From the NCBI RefSeq assembly GCF_030129945.1, contig NZ_JARRAF010000003.1, positions 62,001 through 126,000 of the forward strand: a stretch of 64,000 nt of DNA. Reading direction: 5' to 3'. Below, in pieces: positions 44,553 to 55,911 of the stretch; the stretch's first letter is position 1, and each line of letters begins with the position of its first letter. The DNA is from Parachitinimonas caeni (GTDB lineage: Bacteria; Pseudomonadota; Gammaproteobacteria; Burkholderiales; Chitinimonadaceae). A model generated the notes under the pieces. The model saw only the letters and a program-made list of their open reading frames with translations. It had not been told where the DNA came from and did not search any database. The translations under genes were made by a program, and so were the position numbers.

Positions 44553-46811
44553 TTCTGCCCGCAGTCGTCGCGCCGCCGACACCATAGCCGCGAGCGCGGC
44601 TTCGACCTCGGGCCAGCCACGGGTTTTCAGGCCACAGTCGGGGTTCACCCACAGACGCTCAGCAGGAATCACGCTGGCTGCGCGGCGCAACAGCACCAGC
44701 ATCTCGTCCACCGATGGTACGCGCGGTGAGTGGATGTCGTAGACGCCGGGGCCGATCTCGTTCGGGTAAGCGAAGCTGGCAAAGCCATCGAGCAGCGCCA
44801 TCGCCGAGCGCGAGGTCTCGATCGTGATCACGTCGGCATCCAGCGCTGCAATCGCCGGCAGGATGTCGTTGAATTCCGAGTAGCACATATGGGTGTGGAT
44901 CTGGCAGTTGGCCGCCACCCCGCTCGATGCCAACCGGAACACTCGTACCGCCCAATCCAGATATGCCTCCCACTCGGCACGCTTGAGCGGCAAACCTTCG
45001 CGGAACGCCGGCTCGTCGATCTGGATAGCCGCAATACCAGCGGCTTCGAGATCCACCACTTCATCGCGTATCGCCAGCGCAATCTGGGTCGCGACGGTCG
45101 AGCGCGGCAGATCGTCGCGTACGAATGCCCATTGCAGCATGGTAACCGGCCCGGTCAGCATGCCTTTGACAGGCAGCTGTGTCTGGCTCTGGGCATACAT
45201 CGACCACTCAACCGTCATCGGCTCGGGACGGGCCACATCACCAAACAGGACTGGCGGTTTGACGCAACGCGAGCCATAGCTCTGTACCCAGCCAAAGTCG
45301 GTGAAGGCATAGCCCGCCAGCTGTTCGCCGAAATACTCGACCATGTCGTTACGTTCAGCCTCGCCATGAACCAGCATATCCAGGCCCAGCACCTGCTGGC
45401 GTTCAATGGCGTGCCGGATTTCAGCCTGCATCGCCGAACGGTAGGTGGGCACATCCAGCTCGCCACGTTTGTGCGCGGCGCGTGCCGACCGAATCGCCGC
45501 AGTCTGCGGGAAGGAGCCGATGGTCGTTGTCGGCAACAGCGGCAGCTGCAGGCGTTCGCGTTGCTGTACCGCACGTTCGGCATATGGCAGGGTACGTTGC
45601 CAGTCTGCGGGTTGAATCGCCGTCAGCCGGGCGGCAACCGCCGGGTTGTGACAACGTGGACTATGGCGACGGCTTTCCAGTGCAGCGCGCTGGCCAGCGA
45701 GCTGCGCATGCACGGCGATCCGCCCCAATTCCAGGCCACGCTTGAGCAGCCTCAGCTCATCCAGCTTCTGTCTGGCAAACGCCAGCCAGCTTTGCAGCTC
45801 GCCATCCAGCCTTTGCTCGGCCGCCAGATCAACCGGCACATGCAACAGTGAGCACGATGGCGCCAGCCATAGGGCATCACCGAGCTGGCGCTGCACCGGT
45901 GTCAGGCAATCCAGGGCAGCATCCAGGTCAGTGCGCCAGATATTGCGGCCATCAATCACCCCTGCCGACAGAATCTTGTCCACAGGCCAGTCCGCCACCA
46001 ACGCAGCCAACTGCTGAGGCGCCCGCACCAGATCAAGATGCAAACCGTCTACCGCCAACGATTTCAGTAGCTCGGCATGCTGCTCGACGCCACCAAAGTA
46101 AGTCGCCAGCAGCAAACGCGGCCCCGCCCCCTGCAAAGCCCGATAAGTGGGTGCCAGCGCATCCAGCCAGACCTTCGGCAAATCCAGCGCCAGAATCGGT
46201 TCATCCAGCTGCACCCAGCTGGCACCTGCCTCGGCCAGTTCCGCCAGCAGACGACGATATGCCGGAATCAGGCGCGGCAACAGGCCCAGAACATCACCCG
46301 TACCACGGTAGTTGGCCAGATACAGCAGGCTCAGCGGCCCAACCAGCACGGTCTTGACCGGGCGCCCCAACCGCGCCGCATCGGCCGTGGCGTCAATCCA
46401 CCAGCGCACCCCGCCATCAAAACGACTGGCGTCATCAAACTCCGGCTTCAGATAGTGGTAATTGGTATCGAACCATTTGGTCAGCTCCAGTGCGGGCTGA
46501 TGGGCATTACCCCGCGCCAACTCAAAGAAGGCGGCAAGGTCGAGCTTGGCCGCATCGTGGCCGAAGCGTGCCGGAATGGCACCGAGATGGACCGCCGTCT
46601 CCAGAACCTGGTCATACCAGGCGAAATCGCCAACCGTCAGCAGATCCAGCCCGGCGTCGAGTTGCCATTGCCAATGCTGACGGCGCAAGTCCGCCCCCAC
46701 CGAGTACAGTTGGGTGGCGGTGCTGTCGCCACGCCAGAAACTTTCCAGCGCCAGTTTGAGTTCGCGGCGAGCGCCGATGCGGGGAAATCCTAGGATATGG
46801 GTAGTGGGCAT
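44403..46811 (-). CDS. metE: cobalamin-independent methionine synthase MetE, with C-terminal extension
   Basis: 802 residues from ATG 46811 ([19 protein letters not shown]). MetE transfers a methyl group from methyltetrahydrofolate polyglutamate to homocysteine. Zinc and substrate motifs are present: [11 protein letters not shown] (His, Cys), and [19 protein letters not shown] near the normal end. Ordinary MetE stops about ten residues after that block, but here the frame continues about 48 codons, ending at TAG-like stop 44403, across the antisense of the GNAT 3' end. The likely cause is loss of the original stop. Divergent from metR. Confidence 0.93.
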   Translation of the reverse strand: MPTTHILGFPRIGARRELKLALESFWRGDSTATQLYSVGADLRRQHWQWQLDAGLDLLTVGDFAWYDQVLETAVHLGAIPARFGHDAAKLDLAAFFELARGNAHQPALELTKWFDTNYHYLKPEFDDASRFDGGVRWWIDATADAARLGRPVKTVLVGPLSLLYLANYRGTGDVLGLLPRLIPAYRRLLAELAEAGASWVQLDEPILALDLPKVWLDALAPTYRALQGAGPRLLLATYFGGVEQHAELLKSLAVDGLHLDLVRAPQQLAALVADWPVDKILSAGVIDGRNIWRTDLDAALDCLTPVQRQLGDALWLAPSCSLLHVPVDLAAEQRLDGELQSWLAFARQKLDELRLLKRGLELGRIAVHAQLAGQRAALESRRHSPRCHNPAVAARLTAIQPADWQRTLPYAERAVQQRERLQLPLLPTTTIGSFPQTAAIRSARAAHKRGELDVPTYRSAMQAEIRHAIERQQVLGLDMLVHGEAERNDMVEYFGEQLAGYAFTDFGWVQSYGSRCVKPPVLFGDVARPEPMTVEWSMYAQSQTQLPVKGMLTGPVTMLQWAFVRDDLPRSTVATQIALAIRDEVVDLEAAGIAAIQIDEPAFREGLPLKRAEWEAYLDWAVRVFRLASSGVAANCQIHTHMCYSEFNDILPAIAALDADVITIETSRSAMALLDGFASFAYPNEIGPGVYDIHSPRVPSVDEMLVLLRRAASVIPAERLWVNPDCGLKTRGWPEVEAALAAMVSAARRLRAELGEEFKVGKVLKSLESDALIQAVAGGVGQVGEQEHIEPFGNQHPGCTCH

Positions 46812-46898
46812 GTGAGTCTCTCTATCAGCAAGGGAAGATGCCTTGCATGATCGTCCGCCCACAAATATGATTCAAACTAATAATATTTACGATTAAAT

Positions 46899-46911
46899 TG
46901 AAAATTTCTCA
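46899..46911. promoter_or_regulatory. weak candidate MetR site
   Basis: TGAAAATTTCTCA matches the MetR consensus TGAA-N5-TTCA with one mismatch, in the metE/metR divergent region. It touches the metR start codon, which is an unusual place, so the match may be chance. Confidence 0.3.
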
Positions 46912-47837
46912 TGCAATCACCTCTCGAACTTCGCCATCTGCGCACCTTGCTGGCGCTGGCCGACACCGGCAGTGTCTCGCGTGCCGCGCAGCGGGTCAGC
47001 CTCACCCAGTCTGCGTTGTCACATCAACTCAAGGCCTTGGAAGACCACTATGGCACCGCCCTGTTCGAGCGCAAGACTCTGCCGCTAAAACTCACGGCTG
47101 CTGGCAAGCGGCTGATTAGTCTGGCCGAAACCGTATTACCCGCCGTAGGTGCTGCCGAGCGCGATCTGGCCCGCATTGCCTTTGGTGAGGCAGGCCAGCT
47201 GCGGATTGCCGTGGAATGCCACACCTGTTTTGACTGGCTGATGCCGGCCATGGATTGCTACCGTGAACGCTGGCCAGAGGTGGAACTCGATATCGTGTCC
47301 GGCTTTCATGCCGACCCGATTGGCCTGCTGCATGAAGACCGCGCTGATCTTGCTATCGTGTCGGAGCGCGATGAGGCGGAGGCTGTCCGTTATTTCCCGC
47401 TGTTCAGTTACGAAGTCGTGGCCTTACTGGCACATGGCCACCCATTGGCCGCCAAACCGTACCTGAGCGCCGAGGACTTTGCCGCCGAAACCCTGATCAG
47501 CTATCCGGTGCCCGATGACATGCTCGATCTGATTCGCCAGGTGCTCCGACCCGCCGGCATTCAGCCCAAGCGCCGCACCAGTGAGTTGACGATTGCCATT
47601 TTGCAATTGGTTGCCAGCCGGCGTGGCATCGCCGCTCTGCCCCAGTGGGCGGTGCAGCCATATCTCGATCGCGGTTATGTCGAAGCCCGTCCTATCACCA
47701 CGGATCGGCTATACGCCCAGCTATATGCGGCAACGCTACCCACCCGTGCCGGGCTGCCTTATGTAGAAGACTTTGTCGATGTGATGCGCGAAACCAGCCA
47801 GCTCAACCTGCCGGGCATCGTCCTGCTGGCGGAATGA
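46911..47837 (+). CDS. metR: LysR-type regulator of methionine genes MetR
   Basis: 308 residues. HTH at about 5-62 (LRHLRTLLALADTGSVSRAA, SLTQSALSHQLKALEDHYG). The effector domain shows MetR-type features such as AVECHTCFDWLMPAMDCYRE. MetR uses homocysteine as coactivator to switch on metE. The position divergent from metE supports the assignment. No clear ribosome site; the ATG at 46911 is the first in frame with the HTH. Confidence 0.92.
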   Translation: MQSPLELRHLRTLLALADTGSVSRAAQRVSLTQSALSHQLKALEDHYGTALFERKTLPLKLTAAGKRLISLAETVLPAVGAAERDLARIAFGEAGQLRIAVECHTCFDWLMPAMDCYRERWPEVELDIVSGFHADPIGLLHEDRADLAIVSERDEAEAVRYFPLFSYEVVALLAHGHPLAAKPYLSAEDFAAETLISYPVPDDMLDLIRQVLRPAGIQPKRRTSELTIAILQLVASRRGIAALPQWAVQPYLDRGYVEARPITTDRLYAQLYAATLPTRAGLPYVEDFVDVMRETSQLNLPGIVLLAE

Positions 47838-47952
47838 GCGGGGACACGGCCGCGACCGCAAGGGATTATTCAAACTTGTAGCCATCCTTTTCCTGAGCTA
47901 GGGTAGAGAGCTTGCCTTTGTCATACGGCTGGCTCTTTTCAGGATTTTGCAC

Positions 47953-49128
47953 ATGACTTCATCGTTTGAACCCGCTTTTACCCCCCCAGCAGAACCACCG
48001 CTGAATTTTGATCCCCCCACCCCAACACCTGATGAACCAGTGATAGGCGAGCATGTTCCCGAGACCTATCGGCTGCAATTTCACGGCAAAGCGGGCGAAT
48101 ATTTTGGCATCTGGATGGTCAATCTGGCCCTGACGCTGCTTACGCTCGGCATTTACTCCGCTTGGGCCAAGGTGCGTACCCAAAAGTATTTTTACGGCCA
48201 CACCGAGCTGGCAGGCTCGCATTTCGACTATCACGGCAAACCGCTGGCCATTTTGATTGGCCGGCTGATTGCTGCGGCCTTGTTCATCCCCTACGCGGTA
48301 TTGGCGCAGATGGAAAATGCACTGGCGTTTGTCGTACTCGGCGTCATCGTGCTGCTGGCGCCCTGGCTGGTTGCGCGGTCGCTACGGTTTCGCATGCGCA
48401 TGACCAGCTGGCGCGCCATCCGCTTTGGCTGGTCTGGCAGCGTCGGCCAGACCTATCTGCACTTTCTGCTGATGCCCTTATTGATTCCGCTCTCGCTGAT
48501 GTTTGCCATGCCTTGGGTCCACCACCAGCAGCGTGCCTTTTTGCTGAAGCACCTGCGCTACGGCTCAACATCGACCAGCGTCAAACCAGCGGTTGGCGAG
48601 TTCTATATGGCGTATCTGGTGTCCATCGGCTCGGTCTTTGCCGGAGGGACGGCATTGATGATTGCCTTTGCCTTGATTGCCGCAGTGGTGGGGGTTGTGT
48701 TCTATGTTGCCGTTGGCAATTTTGATGGCTCGGATGTTGCCAAGATGGTAGGTGGCGGCATGTTCATCGCGGCCATTGCAGTGCTCTACCTCATCACCTT
48801 GCTGCTCTATGTCGTCGTGGGTCAGGTACTGAAGATCAGCCTGCTGGGCATTGTGCTCAACCACAGCCAGATCGGTCCCCATCAGATCAAGGCGGAGTTC
48901 AAGATATTCCCGCTAGGCTGGATGTTCTGCACCAATCTGCTGGCCCTGCTCTGCTCGCTGGGGCTGGCCTGGCCATGGGCCAAGGTCAGGATGACCAAGA
49001 TGATTCTGGAGTCGATCAGCGTCACCACCGGCGCGCCATTGGCCGAGCTGACTGCTGCCAGTGGCGACCAGGTAGGCGCGACCGGACAGGAAGTGGCGCA
49101 GATGTTTGATGTGGATATCGCGGTGTAA
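47953..49128 (+). CDS. DUF898 (YjgN) family membrane protein
   Basis: 391 residues from ATG 47953 (AGGA upstream). An N-terminal Pro-rich cytosolic tail precedes the DUF898 motif LQFHGKAGEYFGIWMVNLAL. Alternating membrane helices (about eight) and repeats of YSAWAKVRTQKYFYGHT-like and WPWAKVRMTKMILES-like segments follow. The two copies of the A-K-V-R-x-x-K motif suggest an internal duplication. Function unknown. A strong terminator follows. Confidence 0.88.
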   Translation: MTSSFEPAFTPPAEPPLNFDPPTPTPDEPVIGEHVPETYRLQFHGKAGEYFGIWMVNLALTLLTLGIYSAWAKVRTQKYFYGHTELAGSHFDYHGKPLAILIGRLIAAALFIPYAVLAQMENALAFVVLGVIVLLAPWLVARSLRFRMRMTSWRAIRFGWSGSVGQTYLHFLLMPLLIPLSLMFAMPWVHHQQRAFLLKHLRYGSTSTSVKPAVGEFYMAYLVSIGSVFAGGTALMIAFALIAAVVGVVFYVAVGNFDGSDVAKMVGGGMFIAAIAVLYLITLLLYVVVGQVLKISLLGIVLNHSQIGPHQIKAEFKIFPLGWMFCTNLLALLCSLGLAWPWAKVRMTKMILESISVTTGAPLAELTAASGDQVGATGQEVAQMFDVDIAV

Positions 49129-49146
49129 GTCGAAATCGTTGATCCA

Positions 49147-49186
49147 AAAAAGCGGGGCGATGTCATCTGGCATCGCCCCGCTTTTT
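49147..49186. terminator. bidirectional intrinsic terminator
   Basis: A perfect 16 bp stem (49147-49162 with 49171-49186), 8-base loop, A-run on the left and T-run on the right, between two convergent genes. Confidence 0.92.
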
Positions 49187-49247
49187 CATATCCGCATTTC
49201 AGATGCCAAAAGTGTGTAAGGTTCTGGCAAACCTGAGAATGCCTCCG

Positions 49248-52200
49248 CTACAGCAGCACCCGCTCGATGCCACCATTGCGGGCGGTCTCTACATAATCGG
49301 GCATCCAGTTCTCACCCAGCACCTGGCGCGCCATCTCCACCACGATATATTCGGCACTGGTATTCGCATCGTGGTCGTAACGGCTCAGGCCCTGCAGGCA
49401 AGATGGGCAGGAGGTCAGCACCTTCACTTCTGCACCAGCCGTCTCACTACGTAGACGCTCCGCGCCTTTGCGCATTTCCTCTTCCTTGCGGAAACGGACT
49501 TGGGTTGAGATATCCGGCCGTGTTGCCGCCAAGGTACCCGACTCCCCACAGCAGCGCTCGTTCTGTTGCACGCCGCCGCCCATCAGCTCGTTGGCCAGCT
49601 TGATCGGGCTCATGGTCTTGATCGGCGTATGGCAAGGGTCGTGGTACATATAACGCACCCCGTTCACCCCATTCAACTTGACGCCTTTTTCCAGCAAATA
49701 CTCGTGGATATCCAGCAAGCGACAGCCGGGGAAGATCTGCTCGAACTGGTAGCGGGTGAGCTGATCCATGCAGGTTCCGCATGACACGATCACCGTCTTG
49801 ATATCCAGATAGTTGAGCGTATTGGCAACACGGTGGAACAGCACCCGGTTCTCGGTGGTGATCTGCTCGCCCTTGTCCGCATGACCGGCGGAGGTCTGCG
49901 GGTAGCCACAGCACAGATAGCCGGGCGGCAGAACCGTTGTAGCCCCCACATGCCACAGCATGGCTTGGGTAGCGAGCCCTACCTGCGAGAACAAACGCTC
50001 CGAGCCGCAACCGGGGAAGTAAAACACGGCATCGCTTTCGTCAGCTGGCAGCTTCGGGTTACGGATCACTGGCACCACGCTGTTGTCTTCCACATCCAGC
50101 AAAGCGCGGGCGGTTTTTTTGGGCAGGTTGCCCGGCATCTTCTTGTTGATGAAGTGGATAACCTGCGCCTTGATCTCTGGCTTACCCACCGTGGAGGGCG
50201 GCGCCTTGACCTGCTGGTGGGCGGCAGCACGCAGTACCTGATTCCCCAGCCGCTGCAGGTTGTAGCCAATGCCGACCATACCTGCCCGCAGCGTCTTGAT
50301 GGTGGAGGGGTCTTTGGCCGTCAGGAAAGCCATGGCAGCGGCAGCGCCGGGGTTGAACTTCTTGTGGCCGGTCTTGCGCAGGAAGTTGCGCATGGCCACG
50401 GTGACATCACCGAAGTCGATTTTGACCGGACAAGGGTTGACGCACTTATGGCAAACCGTGCAATGGTCTGCCACATCGCCCAGCTCCTCAAAGTGCTTGA
50501 GGCTGACACCGCGCCGGGTCTGCTCTTCATACAGAAAGGCTTCGGTCAGCAGCCCAACACCAAGAATCTTGTTGCGAGGCGAGTACAGCAGATTGGCGCG
50601 TGGTACATGGGTCGCGCACACGGGCTTGCATTTGCCGCAGCGCAGACAGTCTTTCACCATGTCCGAGATTTCACCCAGATCCGACTGTTCCAGAATCAGC
50701 GATTCGGCGCCTAGCAGATTGAATGACGGGGTATAGGCATTGCGCAGATCCGCTCCCGGCAGCAGCTTGCCCTTGTTGAAGTGGCCATTCGGGTCGATCC
50801 GCTGTTTGTAATCGGCAAAAGGTCGAATTTCATCGTCCGTCAGGAATTCGAGTTTGGTAATGCCGATACCGTGCTCGCCCGAGATGACGCCATCCAGACT
50901 GCGGGCCAGGGTCATGATCCGGGCGACCGCCTTGTGGGCCGATTGCAGCATCTCGTAATCGTCGGAGTTGACCGGAATATTGGTATGCACATTGCCATCG
51001 CCAGCGTGCATATGCAGCGCGACGAACACCCGCCCTTTCAACGTCTTCTGGTGGATGGCCTCCACGGCTTCACGAATCGGCTTGTCGGCCGCACCAGAGA
51101 ACAGCGCATCCAGTTCGCCGCGCAGTTCACGTTTCCAGGAAATGCGTAGATGAAAGTCGCGCAACGCATGGAAAACACTCTGCGGCTGCGCTGCTTCGGC
51201 ACCGGGTTCCAGTGGCGCTTGCGGGAAGGCAGCCGTGTAGAGTTCGAAGCTGTCATCCAGATGATCCAGCACCCACTGCCAGCGGACATGCACCTGCCGT
51301 ACGGCTTCCAGCGCCACCTGGCGCCGGTCACCAATCAGTTCTTCGTGAGAAACCGGCGAATCGCCTGAGTCGATTGGCAGGTTGCCGCTCTCAAAGAACG
51401 TCTCCAACCGTTGCAAGAGCTGCAGCTTGTTGTAGATGCTCAGCTCGATATTGATGCGCTCGATCCCGTCCGAGTAATCGCCGAGCCTTGGCAGCGGAAT
51501 CACCACATCTTCGTTGATCTTGAAGGCGTTGGTATGGCGAGCAATTGCCGCAGTGCGGCTGCGATCCAGCCAGAATTTCTTGCGAGCGTCCGGGCTCACG
51601 GCAATAAAGCCCTCGCCATGGCGGGCGTTGGCAAAGCGTACTACCTGGCTCGCCGCCTCGCCAACGGCGTTCTCGTCATCCGACACGATATCGGCCAGCA
51701 ACACCATCTTGGGTCGGCCCTTGGACTTGGCCTTGGTGGCGTAACCCACCGCCCGCACATAACGCCAGTCAAGGTGCTCCAATCCGGCCAGAATCGCGTG
51801 CGGATGGGCGTCGAGGTAGTCTTTGATTTCGACGATGGCTGGTGTGGCTTCCGCTACGGTGCCAAAGAACTCAAGGCAGACGGTGCGGATATGCTTGGGC
51901 ATACGATGCAGCACAAAGCGGGCCGAGGTGATAATCCCGTCGCAGCCTTCCTTTTGCACGCCCGGCAGACCCGCCAGAAATTTGTCGGTGACATCCTTGC
52001 CCAAGCCCACTTTGCGGAACTGAGGGCCGGGAATATCCAGTTGCCGTTCTTCCAGCAAGGTTTTGCCGTCCGGTTTGAAGCGGCGCAGTTTGAAACTCGC
52101 CACGTCCACATCGTGGATCTTGCCCCGGTTATGGTTGAGACGTTCCACCAGCAACCAGTTGCCGTCGGGGTCCACCATCTTCCAGGAGGCGAGGTTATCG

Positions 52201-53087
52201 AGTGCCGTTCCCCACAACACGGCCTTCTTGCCGCCTGCATTCATCGCTACATTGCCGCCAATGCAGCTGGCTTCAGCCGAGGTAGGGTCAACTGCAAACA
52301 CCAGTCCTTCGGCCTCTGCCGCTTCCATCACGCGCTTGGTTACCACCCCCGCGCCACAATTGATGGTAGCCACCTTGCCTTCAACCCCAGGCAGGTCGAT
52401 GTACTCCACGCCCTGATGGCGATCCAGCTTTTCGGTATTGATGACCGCCGAATAGGGCGTCAACGGTACGGCGCCGCCAGTGTAGCCGGTCCCACCACCA
52501 CGCGGGATGATGGTCAGGCCCAGTTCGATACAGGCTTTAACCAAGCCGGCCATCTCATCCTCGTGGTCTGGACTCAGGACCACGAAGGGGTATTCAACCC
52601 GCCAGTCGGTCGCGTCGGTGACATGGCTGACACGAGCCAGGCCATCGAAACAGATATTGTCCTTGCGGGTCAGCCCGCCCATGCGACGCAGCACCTTGCG
52701 GCGCAATTCAGCCAACTCATCAAAGCTGGCGTCAAAACGCTCGACGGCCTTTTCGGCGCGCTTGAGCAGCTCCCCCACCTCGGCGTTGTCACCACGGCGA
52801 CTGTCGATGTCGCGCAGGCGATGGCGCATGGCTTCGACCAGGGCCGCACGGCGCTTCGGGTTCTCCAGCAGGTCATCTTGCAGATAAGGGTTGCGCAGTA
52901 CCACCCAGATATCCCCCAGCACCTCGAACAGCATGCGGGCAGAGCGGCCCGTTTTGCGCTCACCCCGTAAATGGTCGAGCAAGGCCCAGGTATCTTCACC
53001 CAGCAGGCGGATGACGATCTCGCGGTCGGAAAAGGAGGTGTAGTTGTAAGGTATTTCCCGTAGCCGGGCAGTGGCAGCGGTGGCCAT
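49248..53087 (-). CDS. giant FAD-linked / iron-sulfur oxidoreductase with N-terminal DUF3683 (D-lactate dehydrogenase-like)
   Basis: 1279 residues from ATG 53087 ([20 protein letters not shown]). Domains in order: DUF3683 (about 1-180); FAD-binding type 4 with [17 protein letters not shown] (about 205-400); FAD-linked oxidase C-terminal part with [15 protein letters not shown] and GEHGIGITK; two 4Fe-4S clusters, [19 protein letters not shown] and [18 protein letters not shown]; two CCG domains, [13 protein letters not shown] and [13 protein letters not shown]. The layout is that of a membrane-associated 2-hydroxyacid (probably D-lactate) dehydrogenase feeding electrons to quinone, built as one chain. 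The substrate is inferred. Confidence 0.88.
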   Translation of the reverse strand: MATAATARLREIPYNYTSFSDREIVIRLLGEDTWALLDHLRGERKTGRSARMLFEVLGDIWVVLRNPYLQDDLLENPKRRAALVEAMRHRLRDIDSRRGDNAEVGELLKRAEKAVERFDASFDELAELRRKVLRRMGGLTRKDNICFDGLARVSHVTDATDWRVEYPFVVLSPDHEDEMAGLVKACIELGLTIIPRGGGTGYTGGAVPLTPYSAVINTEKLDRHQGVEYIDLPGVEGKVATINCGAGVVTKRVMEAAEAEGLVFAVDPTSAEASCIGGNVAMNAGGKKAVLWGTALDNLASWKMVDPDGNWLLVERLNHNRGKIHDVDVASFKLRRFKPDGKTLLEERQLDIPGPQFRKVGLGKDVTDKFLAGLPGVQKEGCDGIITSARFVLHRMPKHIRTVCLEFFGTVAEATPAIVEIKDYLDAHPHAILAGLEHLDWRYVRAVGYATKAKSKGRPKMVLLADIVSDDENAVGEAASQVVRFANARHGEGFIAVSPDARKKFWLDRSRTAAIARHTNAFKINEDVVIPLPRLGDYSDGIERINIELSIYNKLQLLQRLETFFESGNLPIDSGDSPVSHEELIGDRRQVALEAVRQVHVRWQWVLDHLDDSFELYTAAFPQAPLEPGAEAAQPQSVFHALRDFHLRISWKRELRGELDALFSGAADKPIREAVEAIHQKTLKGRVFVALHMHAGDGNVHTNIPVNSDDYEMLQSAHKAVARIMTLARSLDGVISGEHGIGITKLEFLTDDEIRPFADYKQRIDPNGHFNKGKLLPGADLRNAYTPSFNLLGAESLILEQSDLGEISDMVKDCLRCGKCKPVCATHVPRANLLYSPRNKILGVGLLTEAFLYEEQTRRGVSLKHFEELGDVADHCTVCHKCVNPCPVKIDFGDVTVAMRNFLRKTGHKKFNPGAAAAMAFLTAKDPSTIKTLRAGMVGIGYNLQRLGNQVLRAAAHQQVKAPPSTVGKPEIKAQVIHFINKKMPGNLPKKTARALLDVEDNSVVPVIRNPKLPADESDAVFYFPGCGSERLFSQVGLATQAMLWHVGATTVLPPGYLCCGYPQTSAGHADKGEQITTENRVLFHRVANTLNYLDIKTVIVSCGTCMDQLTRYQFEQIFPGCRLLDIHEYLLEKGVKLNGVNGVRYMYHDPCHTPIKTMSPIKLANELMGGGVQQNERCCGESGTLAATRPDISTQVRFRKEEEMRKGAERLRSETAGAEVKVLTSCPSCLQGLSRYDHDANTSAEYIVVEMARQVLGENWMPDYVETARNGGIERVLL

Positions 53088-53485
53088 GGCGGGCAAATCT
53101 CCAGTGAAGGCCGATCCTGATGCAGTTGAAGATTTGATAGAGGATCGGCGATTTGCAGGGTAGGACGCTGCCCGGCTGTCTTGCTGGGCAGGCAACGATC
53201 ATAGCGGAAATTGTTGCATTGCACCGTGCCGGAAATGGCCATTGTCCGACGAAAACCCGGCAAGCCGACAAATGCCCGGCCTCTTGCCAAATTAACGACA
53301 AGGCAATGATTTAATAACAGAAAAACAATGGAAAGCCAGCAGGCAACCACCCAGCAAAGGGGTCAACCGGTGTGGGGCAACTACAACAATGTGTCGTATT
53401 GTTGCCGAAAAATTTCAGAGGAATAAGGGAGATCCCAAAGGCAAATCAAGCCATCTTGCTTGATTTGGCATGCGCCAAACAGCCA
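53088..53485. other. intergenic region, no gene seen
   Basis: 398 bases between the DUF3683 gene start and the end of the next minus-strand gene. No supported frame. Probable promoter region of the oxidoreductase. Confidence 0.4.
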
Positions 53486-54043
53486 CTAATCGCAGCCATC
53501 CTTAGGTTGATTCATACAGGCTGCGCTGGTCGAACCAGCCTGGCAGCCAATCGCCAGCTCGCGTCGGTTGGTAAGCAGATTGAGTGCGCGTAGTTCGCGA
53601 TTTGCGACGTAGACATTGAAGCCATCCTGGCTCGACCACATGATGCCGCCGCCATTGCGCTCGACTTCACCCAGTTTTGAACGCCGGCTCAGGCAGGTAT
53701 TGCTGCTGACCGCCGCCATCCTCTGTACCTGTTCATACTGACGAGCAGTCAGCTCCATCGCCAGCTCATTACGATCTGTCTTCAAGACAGGGGCGCCGGT
53801 ACCGGTTGCTACGGCCTCGCCCATTCCACGAGTCAGAACGGGCGATACCGGATGGCGAATTTCAGCCAGACCATTACCCGGCAAAGCCAGTTGCAAGGCG
53901 ATTGGCACAGGTTCTTCCCGTAGCAGGCGACTCGCCCGGTCTGCAGGCCCGGCCCAAACAGTTGCCGCCTGAGTGGTCAATACCAAGCAGGCGGCGATAT
54001 GCATGACGCTGCAATAAGCGAACTTGGCCACGATGGACTCCAT
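53486..54043 (-). CDS. exported protein of unknown function
   Basis: 185 residues from ATG 54043. A signal-type hydrophobic segment (HIAACLVLTTQAATVWA) lies at about 14-31. The mature part contains ELTARQYEQVQRMAAVSSNT and SSQDGFNVYVANRELRALNL and has several cysteines, three near the C-terminus. No family recognised. The start is uncertain: a GTG 27 bases upstream is also possible and neither has a strong ribosome site. Located just downstream of the IlvA gene's stop side but reading in the same direction toward the DUF3683 promoter. Confidence 0.55.
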   Translation of the reverse strand: MESIVAKFAYCSVMHIAACLVLTTQAATVWAGPADRASRLLREEPVPIALQLALPGNGLAEIRHPVSPVLTRGMGEAVATGTGAPVLKTDRNELAMELTARQYEQVQRMAAVSSNTCLSRRSKLGEVERNGGGIMWSSQDGFNVYVANRELRALNLLTNRRELAIGCQAGSTSAACMNQPKDGCD

Positions 54044-54132
54044 CAGTCTTTGATCAGGGCAAATATTCACCTTTCATACTAGACCGAGTTGTCGCAAGAG
54101 GCAAAATATGTTTAGCGCAGCAATCCGTTAAG

Positions 54133-55644
54133 TCAGCCCAAAAACAGCTTGTAAGCCGGGTTATCTGTCTCATCCCAATACGGGTACCCCAGGCTATCGA
54201 GGAAAGGCTGGAACTTGCTGCGTTCAGCAGGTGGAACCTGCATCCCCACCAGCACGCGACCATAATCGGCGCCGTGATTACGGTAGTGGAACAAGGAAAT
54301 ATTCCAGCCCTCCCCCATTTTCTTGAGGAAGCCCAGTAAAGCGCCGGGTCGCTCGGGAAACTCAAAACGATACACGGCCTCGTGCTGGACCTGTGGCGCA
54401 TGCCCCCCGACCAGATAGCGCACATGCAGCTTGGCAATCTCGTTGTCGGTCAGATCCAGCGCGGTCAGTCCAGCGGCTTCCAGCATGCCGATCAAGGTTC
54501 GGGTCTCCTGACGGTTGCGGATCTGTAGCCCGACAAACACATGCGCGGCTCCCGAGTCGGCATAGCGATAGTTGAATTCGGTGATGGCTCGCGACCCCAG
54601 CAACATGCAGAACTCCCTGAAGCTGCCGGGTTTTTCGGGAATGGTAACCGCGATGATGGCTTCGCGCTGCTCGCCCAATTCAGCCCGTTCCGACACATGG
54701 CGCAGACGATCGAAGTTCATATTGGCGCCGGATGCCACCGCAACCAGAGTCTGATCCGTCAACCCTTCGCGTTCGACATAGGCCTTGAGGCCGGCAATCG
54801 ACAAGGCGCCGGCCGGCTCAAGAATCGAACGTGTATCTTCGAAGACATCCTTGATGGCGGCACAGATCTGATCGGTATCAACCAACACCACCTCGTCGAT
54901 CAGGCCTTTGCAGAGGCGAAAGGTCTCCTCCCCCACCAGTTTTACCGCCACGCCATCGGCGAAAATACCGACCTGCGACAGAAGCACTCGCTCTCCTGCC
55001 GCCATCGACTGCGCCATGGCATCAGAATCGGTCGGCTCAACGCCGATGATTTTGATTTCGGGCTTGAGTCGCTTGATATAAGCCGCCACGCCAGCCGCCA
55101 GCCCGCCCCCGCCAATCGGCACAAACACGGCATGGATCGGCCCTTGATGCTGGCGCAGGATTTCCATGCCGATGGTGCCCTGCCCGGCAATAACGTCCGG
55201 GTCATCGTATGGGTGGACAAAGGTGGCACCAGTTTCAGCAATCAGCTGCATGGCGCGCTCGTAGGCTTCGGCGTAGGAGTCTCCATGCAAGACGACCTCG
55301 GCACCGCGACGGGATACGGCGTCGATCTTGATCTGCGGCGTGGTAGCCGGCATGCAGATGGTTGCCCGGCATTTGAGCAACTGGGCGGCCAGCGCTACGC
55401 CTTGTGCATGATTACCGGCCGATGCCGCCACCACACCACGGCCGAGCTCTTCCGCACTCAGCCGTACCATTTTGTTGTAAGCACCGCGCAGCTTGAACGA
55501 GAACACCACCTGCTCATCCTCGCGCTTGAGCAGGACTTGGTTGTTCAGACGCCGGGACAGGTTGGGTGCCTCATCCAGCGGTGATTCGACCGCGACATCA
55601 TAAACACGGGCAGTCAGGATTCTTTCGAGATAATCGGCAGACAT
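54133..55644 (-). CDS. ilvA: threonine ammonia-lyase, biosynthetic (IlvA)
   Basis: 503 residues from ATG 55644 (MSADYLERILTARVYDVA). The PLP lysine is Lys51 in FSFKLRGAYNK. The Gly-rich phosphate loop is IGGGGLAAGVAAYIK. Two ACT-like regulatory domains follow (about 325-500), which bind isoleucine as inhibitor. The enzyme makes 2-oxobutanoate from threonine, the first committed step to isoleucine. The two regulatory domains identify the biosynthetic rather than the catabolic type. No clear leader or riboswitch was found upstream. Confidence 0.95.
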   Translation of the reverse strand: MSADYLERILTARVYDVAVESPLDEAPNLSRRLNNQVLLKREDEQVVFSFKLRGAYNKMVRLSAEELGRGVVAASAGNHAQGVALAAQLLKCRATICMPATTPQIKIDAVSRRGAEVVLHGDSYAEAYERAMQLIAETGATFVHPYDDPDVIAGQGTIGMEILRQHQGPIHAVFVPIGGGGLAAGVAAYIKRLKPEIKIIGVEPTDSDAMAQSMAAGERVLLSQVGIFADGVAVKLVGEETFRLCKGLIDEVVLVDTDQICAAIKDVFEDTRSILEPAGALSIAGLKAYVEREGLTDQTLVAVASGANMNFDRLRHVSERAELGEQREAIIAVTIPEKPGSFREFCMLLGSRAITEFNYRYADSGAAHVFVGLQIRNRQETRTLIGMLEAAGLTALDLTDNEIAKLHVRYLVGGHAPQVQHEAVYRFEFPERPGALLGFLKKMGEGWNISLFHYRNHGADYGRVLVGMQVPPAERSKFQPFLDSLGYPYWDETDNPAYKLFLG

Positions 55645-55911
55645 GATTGAGCTCAGTAGACGTTGAATTGGCTTGGGGAGGACATCAGGAGGACGCCAGA
55701 CCGTATCCGGCATCCTGAGGGTAAGCGCTGACGCAGATCATGCGCCATGCCGGATGGCCCTGTTTATCGACCGTGCCGATAGGCACGCCTGAAAAACCAG
55801 ACCACTATTTCTGAATTCTCGGTAGGAGAAGGCCAGATTAGCAGGATTCGACGCAAATCGGCTACCACAGCCGCCCCTCATTCGCCGCAATTCTCGGGCC
55901 ACTTGCCGCAA

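Noticed and set aside
51411..52970. A 519-codon open frame on the plus strand
   Set aside because: It is antisense to the DUF3683 oxidoreductase, whose domains and motifs are continuous through it. It has no recognisable domain and arises from the codon bias of the real gene.
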